DNA of 64,000 nt from Pachyseris speciosa (Eukaryota > Cnidaria > Anthozoa > Scleractinia > Pachyseridae), in assembly GCA_016490735.1 (NCBI GenBank), contig JAEMWC010000116.1:166001-230000 (forward strand), read 5' to 3'. This document shows positions 17,773 through 26,353 of the stretch, in pieces (the stretch's first letter is position 1; each line of letters opens with the position of its first letter). A program made the position numbers and the translations under genes. The notes beneath the pieces are model-generated. The model was not told the DNA's origin and searched no databases. It saw nothing but the letters and a program-made list of their open reading frames with translations.

Positions 17773-18620
17773 GTCTGTTTCACCGATGGGGGTGCGTCGC
17801 AGCTTCTTATAGATGTCGAATGACCCCCCAAGACCCTCCCACGCTTTCTGAAAAATAAAAAAACAGGGAATGTAATCAATGATCCCGGACCAAGAGGGTT
17901 AACGGGCAAAGGCTGAAAGTGACCAATGCGTACACCCGCGCCCAGGAAGAACACTCTTTCGTCGGCCCATCCACGCTCCACTGTGGGTGCGCAGCGCCTT
18001 ATATACCCCCGGACTGGGGAAATCCCCTGCCTTGTGGGACACGAATCACACCTCTTTACGTTTTCATGGCTTTTAATGCACATTGTTTTGGTGATACAAC
18101 ATTGAGTCCACGGGCCATCCACCTCGTCGGAGGGGAGTTGGTCCCCGATCAGCGTGCGCAGACGCTGTCCGACCTGATGATCGTTCTTGACAAAATTACG
18201 GTAGTCAAAGTCCTTCAAAAAATCCTCCAACGTGCGATCTCGCACTTTGCCTTTCAAGTACAAAAGGGCGTAATGACCGCAGGCGCGACTGTTCATGGCT
18301 TGCTGGGGGCGGTCGCTGCGTCGAGCGTGTTGCCAGTGTTTGCGAATCCAGGCCAACAGGTGAGGCACGCCGTACGTGGCCAGGGGCAGGCCGTAACTGT
18401 CAAAGACTTTGCAGGTCGGTCCGTCCGTCCACAAGGCCAACCAGTGTTTGCCCGGTTCTCCTTCGGGATCAGTGTTGACGATGTAGGCCGCGCGGAAGGT
18501 CTTGGTGGGTTTGGGTGTCAGCCGGTTTTCGGGAAAGACGCCCACAAACACGCGCTTCAACAGAGCATCCGAGGTGGCCAAGCCTCTCGAGACGCGATCG
18601 CTGAGTGCTACCAGGTCCAT
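17742..18620 (-). CDS. Adenain-type cysteine protease (virion maturation)
   Basis: ATG 18620 opens MDLVALSDRVSRGLATSD. The catalytic set is visible: His in GKHWLALW, Asp in KVFDSYG, Gln in RPQQAMNSR and Cys in SRACGHYALLYL. This is the adenovirus protease / Ulp1 fold that cleaves capsid precursors in Polintons. The family-like part ends near 18050 (VDGPWTQCC). The frame then runs on to 17742 over the next promoter, so the original stop seems lost or shifted. The start lies just after the capsid gene end. Confidence 0.88.
   Translation of the reverse strand: MDLVALSDRVSRGLATSDALLKRVFVGVFPENRLTPKPTKTFRAAYIVNTDPEGEPGKHWLALWTDGPTCKVFDSYGLPLATYGVPHLLAWIRKHWQHARRSDRPQQAMNSRACGHYALLYLKGKVRDRTLEDFLKDFDYRNFVKNDHQVGQRLRTLIGDQLPSDEVDGPWTQCCITKTMCIKSHENVKRCDSCPTRQGISPVRGYIRRCAPTVERGWADERVFFLGAGVRIGHFQPLPVNPLGPGSLITFPVFLFFRKRGRVLGGHSTSIRSCDAPPSVKQTWFSAGNVGA
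17805..17811 (-). promoter_or_regulatory. TATA-like box of the gene at 17772
   Basis: TATAAGA on the minus strand, starting 39 nt before ATG 17772. Confidence 0.5.
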
Positions 18621-18629
18621 GCTGAGACT

Positions 18630-19753
18630 GAACATCGAATTCGCCCCAGACCACCACCGTGATGTTCGTGTTGGGAGCCGCTCCAAAAAGGATCTCCAAT
18701 TTGACATCGTCGGCTTGGCGGGGATTCATCAGGGCCATGTCCGCATTGCCACTGGGGAAGTTGTTCCAAGTGAACAGTGTGCAGTTGGCATCCTCTCCCC
18801 AATCTCCAGGTTTTACCATGCAATCTGCGCTTTTGAACGAAGGTCCGGTGGCTTGCAGGAACCCGAAGTACCCGGCCCAATCTTTCAGGTTGTCACCTTG
18901 GTACGGTACGTACGGTGCGATAGGCAGGAATCTTATTCTGTTTGCGTTTGAGTTCCAGGTTGGTGAACACGGTGGGGTTCAAGCTCAGGCGACACACGTA
19001 AAATTTGGCATCTATGTGCTCGGGCTTCACCACCACTTTTTCCTTGCCATCTATGACAGTACCGTACAGAAAGAATTCCGGGGAATTGAAGTACAGCTGC
19101 AGTTTGATTTCGATGCCCGGCACCAAGATGCGGCCCGTGTAGAAGGCTTAAAGATGAGGTCTTATGATCAAATCCACTTCATTGGCGCTCATGAACTTGC
19201 CTCCCAATTGCTTGATCTTGTTGTTGGCGCCACTGGTCCAGCCCGCTGTCTTGGGTCGATCATCGGCAGCACCTTGAGGCTCTATCTTGGCCGGCACGTT
19301 GACCGTGTTGACCCAGCCCTGCGGAGCTAACAAGGTTTCTCCTTCCGCTTGCGTGTAATTCAACAGCGTTTCCAAGTAGGCTTTGTAGGCGTAACTGTCC
19401 GTCTGGGGGCTCAGCAAGGTGCCTTTGAAACGCAGGTTGGCTTGACGAATGATGGTGTGACCGAAGTTGTTGACAGGGTAGGTGTACTTGGTGTAATCGT
19501 CGCTAGAAATGTTGTTGACTCCCGCAGTGGCCTGTCCGTCGGGCTACAACCCCGCGTTGGTGGCGCCCTCGGTCACCAACTTGACTCGAAGTTTTAAGTA
19601 ACTGTGAGACAGGTCCACGTAATCCTCCAGGGCCTCAACCTTGAATTCCATGGGCGTGATATCAGAGGACATCGGCTCGAAGGTGTCCATCCGATAGCCC
19701 TGGATGGTCACGTCGGAGGCCGGTAACGTGAAAACATTCAGCGTGCCGCTCAT
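18630..19753 (-). pseudogene. Major capsid protein (double-jelly-roll type), broken
   Basis: ATG 19753 opens MSGTLNVFTLPASDV. Landmarks in order: DITPMEFKVEALEDYVDLS, LDLSxxx-style start of the first barrel, EVDLIIRPHL, FYTGRILVPGIEIKLQLY, FYVCRLSLNPTVFTNLEL, NKIPAYRTVRTVP, FTWNNFPSGNADMA, ILFGAAPNTNITVVVWGEF. The layout resembles the Polinton capsid protein often annotated in animals as F54H12.2-like. One frame is kept through in-frame stops at 19544 and 19148; it shifts near 18895. About 375 residues, somewhat short. A TATA box lies 55 nt upstream. Confidence 0.72.
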
Positions 19754-19939
19754 CTTGTTCGTTCCCCTGCGTTTGCGTGCTCGACGCACTGATCCCCAAA
19801 GTTTTATACTCTGCTTCTTGAAAATCAAGCCCAAGGGTGTTTGCACAATGGGACACAAGAGTCCACCCACTTGACCGCCGCCACCCGGCCCTTTCAAGGC
19901 CCGTCCGTAGCGCGGAACCGATCGCACGGCCCGAATCAT
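19754..19939 (-). CDS. Short basic upstream reading frame joined in frame to the capsid gene
   Basis: ATG 19939 overlaps the stop of the gene before it (ATGA). The frame reads MIRAVRSVPRYGRALKG, a Gly-rich patch and RRARKRRG, then runs straight into the capsid start. A TATA box inside it suggests capsid translation starts at 19753, so this may be a separate small protein that lost its stop, or chance. Confidence 0.3.
19802..19808 (-). promoter_or_regulatory. TATA box of the capsid gene
   Basis: TATAAAA on the minus strand, starting 55 nt before ATG 19753. Confidence 0.55.
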
Positions 19940-20480
19940 GGTATCATATGGAAAATGTCCTTCTTCATCCGTTTCCTTTTATGCTTGCCACCCAAAGGGC
20001 CGCCCGCCATCGACGTCGCTCTCTTTCGACGCACGGGAGCCACGGGCACGGGTGCGACCGGGGCCACGGGCACTTACATGGGTACACTGGTGGCGACAGG
20101 CTCCGTGACCAACAGCACGCCCACCGGGGCCGCCCGAACTTGACGTCTGGCCGTGGCCGCACAAGGCGCCGACGACGCCATGGTCACAGGCGCAGCCACC
20201 ACGGGTGCTGGGGCCATTTGGCAGCGGCCATGGGGGCAGCGGCCACGGACTCGGCGGGTTGTCGCGTTCTGGCTCTTTTGCGAGGTGCTGGCGCCGTTCC
20301 TTCGGTGGTGGTGCGGACGCGTTTGGCCAAGGCTTGCAACCCTTCGGCCACCACTGGACGTCCAAACTCCAACAGGGTGTCTCTCAGTCCGTCGCCGTTC
20401 ATCTTGGGCGGAAAGTAGTGCGTCAAAGCGCCACCGTTCATCCCAGGCGGAGAATAACGCGTCAAACTGCCTCCCCGCAT
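19936..20480 (-). pseudogene. Basic Ala/Pro/Val-rich structural-type protein, broken
   Basis: ATG 20480 opens MRGGSLTRYSPPGMNGGAL, with a repeated PPxMNGxxL unit, then TLLEFGRPVVAEGLQALAKRV, an RKRAR basic patch and long Ala/Pro/Val runs ending in a Lys/Arg-rich tail (GGKHKRKRMKK). A frameshift lies near 20220 and a TAA near 20075. A minor capsid or core role is likely from position between capsid genes, but I cannot name it. Confidence 0.5.
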
Positions 20481-20516
20481 GCTTTTATTTAACGGGCGGG
20501 CGTGGCTGCACGCGGG

Positions 20517-20523
20517 TTTTATA
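20517..20523 (-). promoter_or_regulatory. TATA box overlapping the paralogue-2 stop
   Basis: TATAAAA starts 43 nt before ATG 20480. The TAA stop of the preceding gene (20519-20521) is part of it. Confidence 0.55.
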
Positions 20524-21521
20524 TCTTGCGCTTGAAATGCAAGGTGACCAACGTCTGCTGCTTAGGATATTGAGCGGGAAAGTTCACCTGTTCGCCGGTG
20601 ATTTCCGTCACACCCACTTCAATGATTTCCAGGGCGCGTTGGCGCACGGGATGAAACCGTTTGTGCCACGATTCGACAAACGTCGACGAGTGGCCCTGTG
20701 GATCGTATTTGATGTCCTACAGCAAATCCACTTTTCTACCGCCCACCATGACGCTGTTCCCCGCATTGCAATAGACCAACATGGTGCGCGCTCGGGGGCC
20801 CACCACTCGCTCGAACATGGCATTGATGTTGATGAACCGCCACTTGACTTTGGACCAAAACACGATCATTTTCTGTCTGTTCCGATGGGTTTCGGGGGCA
20901 ATAAGGAGGTCGTCACCACGGAGAGATCTCTGGTTAGCATCAACACGTTATCATTCGTTTCTCTGGCCATGGGAATGGCTTGGGGTCCCACTTCAAAGCT
21001 ATCCGGCTGCCCCTCTCGCTTGACTCGTTTTACCTAACCCATGAGCTCCCACCAATGCAAGTCACAGTCCACGCACGTGCCCGGCATGCAATCCATCACC
21101 AATTCGTCCTCTCCCTGCCAACTGAACTTGATCCATTCGAGGATCTTGTCATTCTGTTTGAGCAAATGCGTGAGCTTTGACTCCATGAGACCCTGAAGAC
21201 TCTTGACATAGTCCACGCCGTTTGCAAACTGCACCAGATCGTGCCCCGCCTTCTGCTCGGTCATCAACACTTCGGTGAACTTGATGTCTCTGCCAAATTG
21301 ATGTCCGGCCGACCGAAAGGGTATCATGGTGGCCATGGCCACGTGACTGTCCACGTCCAGCTCCAAGCTTTTCAGATTGAGTTGGGCGCGGGGCAGCGTG
21401 TTGCTGCTCAAGGCCACGTGCCAACCATCGGGGGGTAAATCCAATAGATGTGCCAATCGCACCTTGTTGCTCGGGAACTCGGGGTACGGTGACTGGGCAA
21501 AGTCACGTAGTAATCCTCCAT
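20519..21521 (-). pseudogene. Tandem paralogue 2 of an FYVxLPS-type Polinton protein, broken
   Basis: ATG 21521 opens MEDYYVTLPS. The next parts read LPPDGWHVALSSN, LVQFANGVDYVKSLQGLM and near the end RFININAMF, HKRFHPVR and TLVTLHFKRK. The whole order matches paralogue 1. Frame changes occur near 21490 and again near 21030, and a stop lies near 20715. Proteins with this N-terminus recur in animal Polintons without known function; a capsid-associated role is a guess. Confidence 0.6.
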
Positions 21522-21553
21522 GTCGACTATGGCCGGGCGGCGCCGGCTCCTCT

Positions 21554-21560
21554 TTTTATA
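21554..21560 (-). promoter_or_regulatory. TATA box overlapping the paralogue-1 stop
   Basis: TATAAAA starts 39 nt before ATG 21521; the TAA stop of paralogue 1 (21556-21558) lies inside it. Confidence 0.6.
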
Positions 21561-22576
21561 CGCCCTTTTTCTTAAATCGAAAGTGCAAGGTCACGTAGGT
21601 CTGCTCCCGTCCGTCATCCGGAAACTGCACCAATTCCCCACTGGTTTCCGCGATGTTGACCTCCATGGTTTCGATGGTACGTTGATAGACCGGATGGTAT
21701 TGTTTGTGCATCGGTTCGTAGTACACCGTTCCGCGCCCCGCGCGTTTGTAAGTCACTTTCCGCAACAGGTCGGTCTTTTTGTCGCCCACGATGGTGCTAC
21801 CGCTCACGTCGGAATACACGTGCAAGGTGCGACTGGGCCCGCCCATCACATTGCGAAAGGCTTGGTCCAAATTGACGAAACGTCAATTGTAAGCACTGCT
21901 TAAAGTGTACACGCGATTCTCGCCGGTCTCGGTGGTGGTGAACAAAGCATCCGAACCGAAGAACTGGTCGCGCTCCCTCTTCCAATGAGGCGCTTGACTT
22001 GCCAGCTCTTCTTGCAGCGTGGCCAAGGCATTGGGTCCCATGAAGATGTTGCCCACCTTGTTCTTCTTCAACCATCCCATTCTTTCCCCAGCGTCTGGTC
22101 GACACCGAACGAGAGACCGGCTTGGTGCTGATCAACAGTTCGGGACGACCTCTCTCCGTGGTCCACTGGTACTGCAGGCGTTTGGTCATAATGTCCCCAG
22201 CCTACATTTGATCCACGTCCTCTTTGTACCTCAATTTGTCGATCAACGCACTGAAAAATTCCACGCCCCCTTCCAAACGTCTCTCCACGTTCATCTCTTG
22301 GAATTCATTCATCTTCACGTTCACGCGTTCGATCGCCACTGGTTGGCCGCTGCCTATCTTTCTGAAACTCGACATCGCCAATTGCGCATTGGGGTTCTGC
22401 ACCAACGGCGACAAATCCGCACTGGTGTCGGCCAATGAGAGGGCGCTCAAAGCCACTTCCCAGCCATCCTCCGGGAATTCCAAACGATTGGGCAACCGCA
22501 CGCTGAACGAAGCGCGCGTATTGTTCTTGAATTCCGGGCTCTTGTAACTGGGCAATGCAACGTAGAACTCGGCCAT
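21556..22576 (-). pseudogene. Tandem paralogue 1 of an FYVxLPS-type Polinton protein, broken
   Basis: ATG 22576 opens MAEFYVALPSYKSPEF, then VRLPNRLEFPEDGWEVALSA. Later parts read KVGNIFMGPNALATLQEEL, AFRNVMGGPSRTLHVYSD, HKQYHPVY and TYVTLHFRFKKKGV. Frame changes near 22200 and 22080 and a stop near 21885 break it. Compared with paralogue 2 the order of blocks is the same over about 1 kb, so this is a gene duplication. Confidence 0.6.
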
Positions 22577-22610
22577 GTCCAACTAATGGTTCCAGACTCG
22601 ATACCCGGTT

Positions 22611-22617
22611 TTTTATT
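22611..22617 (-). promoter_or_regulatory. TATA-like box of paralogue 1
   Basis: AATAAAA on the minus strand starts 41 nt before ATG 22576, the standard position in this element. Confidence 0.45.
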
Positions 22618-22621
22618 CGAC

Positions 22622-22783
22622 TCACACGAACGTGGCCACTTTGCGTTTGGCGCCGCGGACCCGCGACACCCAACTCGATAGGGTCGAGACCAAGGTGTAA
22701 GAGCGTTGCGAATGACCGCGGCCCGGGAAGGCCGTCATCAACTCCATCAAGGTCTTGTCCAAAGCACCGCCCGCTTCCGACAT
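22622..22783 (-). CDS. 53-residue hypothetical protein
   Basis: An intact small frame reads MSEAGGALDKTLMELMTAF, then RSYTLVSTLSSWVSRVRG and a basic end. It fits between its neighbours without overlap. No family recognised. Confidence 0.45.
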   Translation of the reverse strand: MSEAGGALDKTLMELMTAFPGRGHSQRSYTLVSTLSSWVSRVRGAKRKVATFV

Positions 22784-22907
22784 CGGACCATGCCTCGCAT
22801 TTTTTATTCCGATAGGCTCGGCGTGTTTTCCGGACCCGACGCGTCTTCTTCTGTCGAGGCCGAGCCAGAACCTGTACTCGGCGGGGTACGCGTTTGATAC
22901 GAGCCAT
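22784..22907 (-). CDS. Small Arg/Lys-rich core-type protein
   Basis: ATG at 22907 or 22910 opens MARIKRVPRRVQVLARPRQ, followed by KKTRRVRKTRRAYRNKK. The composition is that of a DNA-condensing core protein (adenovirus VII-like in style; inference). The frame runs on through the next gene, so the natural stop is probably lost. A TATA box lies about 65 nt upstream. Confidence 0.45.
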
Positions 22908-22969
22908 CACACCAAGTCACTCTCGTTTATCCAACTATCGTATTTGGCCGGCCACCCCATCCACCGGAC

Positions 22970-22976
22970 TTTTATA
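22970..22976 (-). promoter_or_regulatory. TATA box of the small basic core gene
   Basis: TATAAAA lies between the integrase stop (22988) and the ATG near 22907. Confidence 0.5.
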
Positions 22977-22987
22977 CGTCGCCCCTT

Positions 22988-24004
22988 CTATTGCAGAATC
23001 TTCTCCACTCGAAACAAGGCCTCGTCGGTGACGGTCACGCGTTGCAGGCCCTGTCGGTAAAACGTACCCTCCACCGGCGTACCGTCCCATTCCTGCAATC
23101 GATACCTTGGCACCACTCCTGGCGCCACGCGACGCACCACAAACACCTCCTCCGTCCAACCAGGCAGGTAGCTCTTTTGAAACACGCGATGCTTTTTGTT
23201 CAAACGCACGGGCGTCCTCACCCGCCAATCCGGTGCCCGGGCCTGGCGCCGTGATTTGGTCCGCAGGCGATCTCCGTAAAAGCGTTTCCACACCACCGCC
23301 TCGTTGCCCGTCGTGACGTCCTGGGGGGCCATGCCGATGCTGCGATGTTTGGAGGCGTTGTAGCACTTGACCAACTCCTGCAAGGCGTCCAAGTACTTGT
23401 CCGAGCCTTGCGCCGTGAAGTACACGTACAATCGATCTTTTGAAGGTGCGGTTGAACCGTTGGCCACCGACGTCTTGGTATCCCTGCTGGTGGAAAAGTG
23501 AGCAATGCCGCGACTTTTCAAGAAGTCCTGAAAACTCCGGTTGTAAAACTCTTTGCCCGCATCCGTTTGCAACCGCTGGGGCTGACGTCCCTGGGCACGT
23601 CTCAAAATGGTCTCGAAGGCGCGGCTGACCACTGGTCCCGTCTTGGTCTTGACCGGTTCCACCCAGGCATACTTGGACAGCACGTCGACGACGGCCAACA
23701 GATACCGGTGGCCCTTGTTGACCCTGGCCAATTTTTGCACTTCTATCAAATCGGCCACCCACTGTTGATCGCGCCCAAACACCAACACGGGCAGGGTGGG
23801 AAATCGAACCCGTCGCGGTCGATGCAGGGTGTAACTGCGCACCCCCTCCAAGACATCTCGCGCTCGGCGTAACGAAATCTTCTTGGCCTCGGCAAACCGA
23901 CGCACGCCGCCCAGACTTCCCACGACGGCCGGGGATTCGTATTCGGCCGCAAAGACCGCATCGGCCTTCTTCTTTTTTTGACGCTTCGCTTGGACATGGC
24001 GCAA
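22988..24004 (-). pseudogene. Polinton integrase (retroviral-like DDE), damaged
   Basis: A long open frame shows the rve core: WVADLIEVQKLARVNKG and LLAVVDVLSKYAW (first Asp), LQTDAGKEFYN (second Asp), CYNASKHRSIGMAPQDV, and a C-terminal SH3-like region VRLNKKHRVFQKSYLPGW. It inserts the element and makes the 6-bp duplication. Where the catalytic Glu should follow the second Asp by about 35 residues, the frame slips one base and slips back (about 23435-23465), and no Glu is present in either frame. The ATG (23997) is in a different frame from the body, so the N-terminus is also shifted. Confidence 0.9.
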
Positions 24005-24058
24005 ACACTACTACACGCGCATTCTCGGTAACTCTCTTTATTTACATTTTTTTTCACA

Positions 24059-24454
24059 TCACTTTTCGGAAATCAACGGTTCCTCGTCCGAGTCCTTGGG
24101 TTCCTCCTCCACGTCCGAGTACTTGGACTCCTCATCCATGTCCGAGTACTTGGACTCCTCCTTGTCCGACGAGATCGCCATGTCGTCCGATGCGTCCGAG
24201 TCCTCCTTCTCCAATTCCTGCGGCTGCAACATACACGCCTGGTACCGTTGGCAAAACGTGCAGCCATCGGGTTCACTCCGACCGCGCACTTTCACGGTTT
24301 CGACATGGCGCGCCAATCTCAGTCCGTCATGATGTGTTTTCAAACAAAGTTCGTATCGCGCAACAGCTACCCCTGCGTCATATGCCTGGCCGTGGAACAT
24401 GATGACACTAAAGAGATCCCGCATCGATCCATCTGCTGTAATGTCAGCCAGCAC
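24059..24454 (-). CDS. Acidic protein with a Cys cluster
   Basis: The frame encodes YELCLKTHHDGLRLARHVETV, DGCTFCQRYQACML (CxxC...C)and a strongly acidic end with three KYSDxxEE-type repeats. The N-terminal third lies opposite the RING gene start, so the real start may be lower (near 24340). Acidic tails of this kind occur in regulators and chaperones; the role is unknown. Confidence 0.45.
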   Translation of the reverse strand: MLADITADGSMRDLFSVIMFHGQAYDAGVAVARYELCLKTHHDGLRLARHVETVKVRGRSEPDGCTFCQRYQACMLQPQELEKEDSDASDDMAISSDKEESKYSDMDEESKYSDVEEEPKDSDEEPLISEK

Positions 24455-25033
24455 CTACCATGTATTTACCAATGGTTACTGTCACTCAATCAACAGCGCA
24501 TACCCTGGCAACACTGGGCCTGTCCGCACTGCCACCGCCCAGTATACATACTAAATCATTCCAGAGACCCCTATTTCCTATGCCAGCCCCTAGACATTGA
24601 CGGTGATCACGCCTTCACAGAACGGCTGCCCTGTTGCTCCGTGGCCTTGCACCACACCTGTCTGTACCAACACGTGCAGAACTCTCCATCGCACAACCAT
24701 TTCCGGTGCCCACGATGACTGGCCACCCTGGAGACCCACTTCTCCAATGTCACTTTCAACGTGGACAATGCAACTCACCAGGCGGGATATCCGGTGCTAC
24801 GCCGAGGTCTGCTGACCTATCGTCCACCTCGGGCAGAACCACCCACCCCGCGCCGCAGTCGCCGGTTGGCCGAGCGGGAAGAACTTCGAGTTTCCGTGCC
24901 CAGAGCCCTCCTGCGTCCCAGCCCCGTCACAGCACCAGACGAAACACCCGACGTAGTCTCCATCGCACGCGTTGCAATCTTTTTCCAGACGAATGAACAT
25001 TCAAATGTAAAACAGAAATTGATAGATCATTAA
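24305..25033 (+). pseudogene. RING-type zinc finger protein with one nonsense codon
   Basis: ATG 24305 opens MARQSQSVMMCFQTKF. A first finger reads CVICLAVEHDD, HRSICC, HLPCIYQW and WACPHC. A second Cys/His cluster reads RLPCCSVALHHTCLYQ and ends FRCPR followed by TGA (24716-24718), where the pattern calls for another Cys. The same frame then stays open through a Pro/Arg-rich tail (PPTPRRSRRLAERE) to 25033. Viral RING proteins are often ubiquitin ligases; that is inference. It reads away from the acidic gene and overlaps its start. Confidence 0.65.
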
Positions 25034-25068
25034 ACAGTTTGCAAAAGAAATCACTGTGTGCGTTCATT

Positions 25069-25141
25069 GACCCTGTGGCCCAAGGGTTAAGGCATCTGAC
25101 TACGGATCAGGGGATTGCATGTTCGAATCCTGCCGGGGTCG
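25069..25141 (+). tRNA. tRNA-Arg (anticodon ACG) inside the Polinton
   Basis: 73 nt fold into a cloverleaf. The acceptor GACCCTG pairs with CGGGGTC (one G-U). The anticodon stem TCTGA/TCAGG has the loop CTACGGA with ACG. The A box TGGCCCAAGGGTTAAGGC and B box GTTCGAATCC are good. The T stem has one T-C mismatch. A T6 run follows at once. Only 40 nt separate it from the right terminal repeat. Confidence 0.82.
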
Positions 25142-25147
25142 TTTTTT
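25142..25147 (+). terminator. RNA polymerase III terminator of the tRNA gene
   Basis: TTTTTT directly after the discriminator base. Confidence 0.7.
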
Positions 25148-25181
25148 CATTTCCTGGTAGTCCACTCCAATTCCTCCTTTT

Positions 25182-25314
25182 CCCCCGATCACGTGACCAT
25201 CAGGGGAAACCCTTTCAATGCAGTTTGACGAGTTTGATTGACAGCTCGTTCTGGCTTCTGATTGGTTCGAAATTTTTGACAGTTTTTGGATCTATAGTAG
25301 CCCATAGTACTACT
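25182..25314 (-). repeat. Polinton right terminal inverted repeat
   Basis: Reverse complement starts AGTAGTACTATGGGCTAC and follows the left repeat to the CACGTGATC block. It has one copy of the 52-bp unit that is doubled on the left. Confidence 0.9.
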
Positions 25315-25320
25315 AATATT
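25315..25320. repeat. Polinton target site duplication, right
   Basis: AATATT, equal to 4151-4156. Confidence 0.85.
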
Positions 25321-25813
25321 GTTCTCTGGTATTTGCCCTCGCTGCCACGGGGTTCTTCTCAGAATGGACAGGCCTTGGGCTGTTAGCGTTTTACGGCGCA
25401 CTGTTTGTCGGCAAAACCATTTCCTGTATCTGAATATTTTTATTTACTCTGCCAAATGTTAACGTGGGCTGCACAGGAAACGTTACAAGCATGTTTTTGC
25501 TGCCGGACAATAAGTATAAGAATGTGGCGCCGCGAATAGAGTATCGAGAATAGGCGATTTCTTTTCATGCCCAAACTCGCATAAATGGTTAGTCGCGAAG
25601 CCACATTCCTTTTTCCAATCGCTTGACAATTCTTAACAAACTGAACGAAGACACAAGACTTTCAGGCGGTTGGAATGAGGCTTTTCGTAGAAATTCTATA
25701 AAAATTTCTTACTGCCCGGCATTTAACCCAGAATGAGATCCTTCCCGGCTGTCGCGCCGAAAAGCATGCAACAGAACTTTATCTCAAGTGTGTAGCAGAA
25801 ACCGAAAGCAGTG
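25321..25813. other. Intergenic, no gene seen
   Basis: AT-rich flank between the Polinton and the first Penelope-like element. Confidence 0.6.
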
Positions 25814-25830
25814 CAGTAATAAAAAATATA

Positions 25831-25876
<46 letters not shown>

Positions 25877-26077
25877 GGAGTGAAACACGAAAATTTGGTT
25901 TATCAACGGAAATGATAATGTAAATTGACCACCGTACAGGGATTCGATTAGCTGACGTTTCGAGCGTTAGCCCTTCGTCGGAGCGAATCGAGGAATTGTG
26001 GGTTGTGTATGGTTTATATACAGAAAATGGAGCTACGCTATTGGTAGTAACATGGTAACGTGAAAAATATGAATAAA

Positions 26078-26353
26078 TTAATTGAATGAAAAGCGCTCGT
26101 TGATACCGTGGGGATTAAGAGTGCCAATTTGAAAGATAAGTTTTTGCTCAAGAGTTTTACGGCTTTCCGTGGTACCTTGATGTAGGGAAAGGCCGGAGAT
26201 CGACATGTGTTGTTTGGAATGGTTAGGGAGATTAAAATGCCGAGCAACAGGTTTGGATGCGTCTTTGTCATCTTTCTCAACATCACGAAGATGTTCTCGG
26301 AATCGGTCACCTAGTCGTCTTCCTGTTTCGCCGATGTATAACTTTTTGCACAA
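26078..26353 (-). pseudogene. GIY-YIG endonuclease domain fragment (PLE 1, minus copy)
   Basis: Reads LCKKLYIGETGRRLGDRF and EHLRDVEKDDKDASKPVARH, the GIY-YIG nuclease that nicks target DNA for Penelope-like elements. Upstream parts are in other frames. Confidence 0.75.

Larger units (their letters stand above)
4157..25314. mobile_element. Complete Polinton/Maverick (adintovirus-like) element, decayed
   Basis: The element is bounded by terminal inverted repeats starting AGTAGTACTATGG and a 6-bp AATATT duplication. It encodes the hallmark set: protein-primed family B DNA polymerase, retroviral-like integrase, adenain-type cysteine protease, FtsK/HerA-like packaging ATPase, double-jelly-roll-type capsid protein and a PLA2 domain protein. 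Base composition is visibly GC-richer than the flanks. Length is 21,158 bp, about 18.8 kb without the later insertion at 13796-16161. Many genes carry stops or frameshifts, so it is an old integrated copy. Confidence 0.93.

Noticed and set aside
17742..18050. Long C-terminal extension of the protease as a real domain
   Set aside because: It runs across the next gene's TATA box and start and shows no family pattern; a lost stop is simpler.
17919..18662. 247-codon plus-strand frame
   Set aside because: Antisense of the protease, which has its full catalytic set on the minus strand.
20153..21037. 294-codon plus-strand frame
   Set aside because: Opposite strand of paralogue 2 and the basic Ala/Pro-rich gene; composition is that of a GC-rich shadow.
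4157..25314. Free virus or assembly contaminant
   Set aside because: Matching AATATT duplications and host repeats on both sides show genomic integration, and gene decay fits an old insertion.
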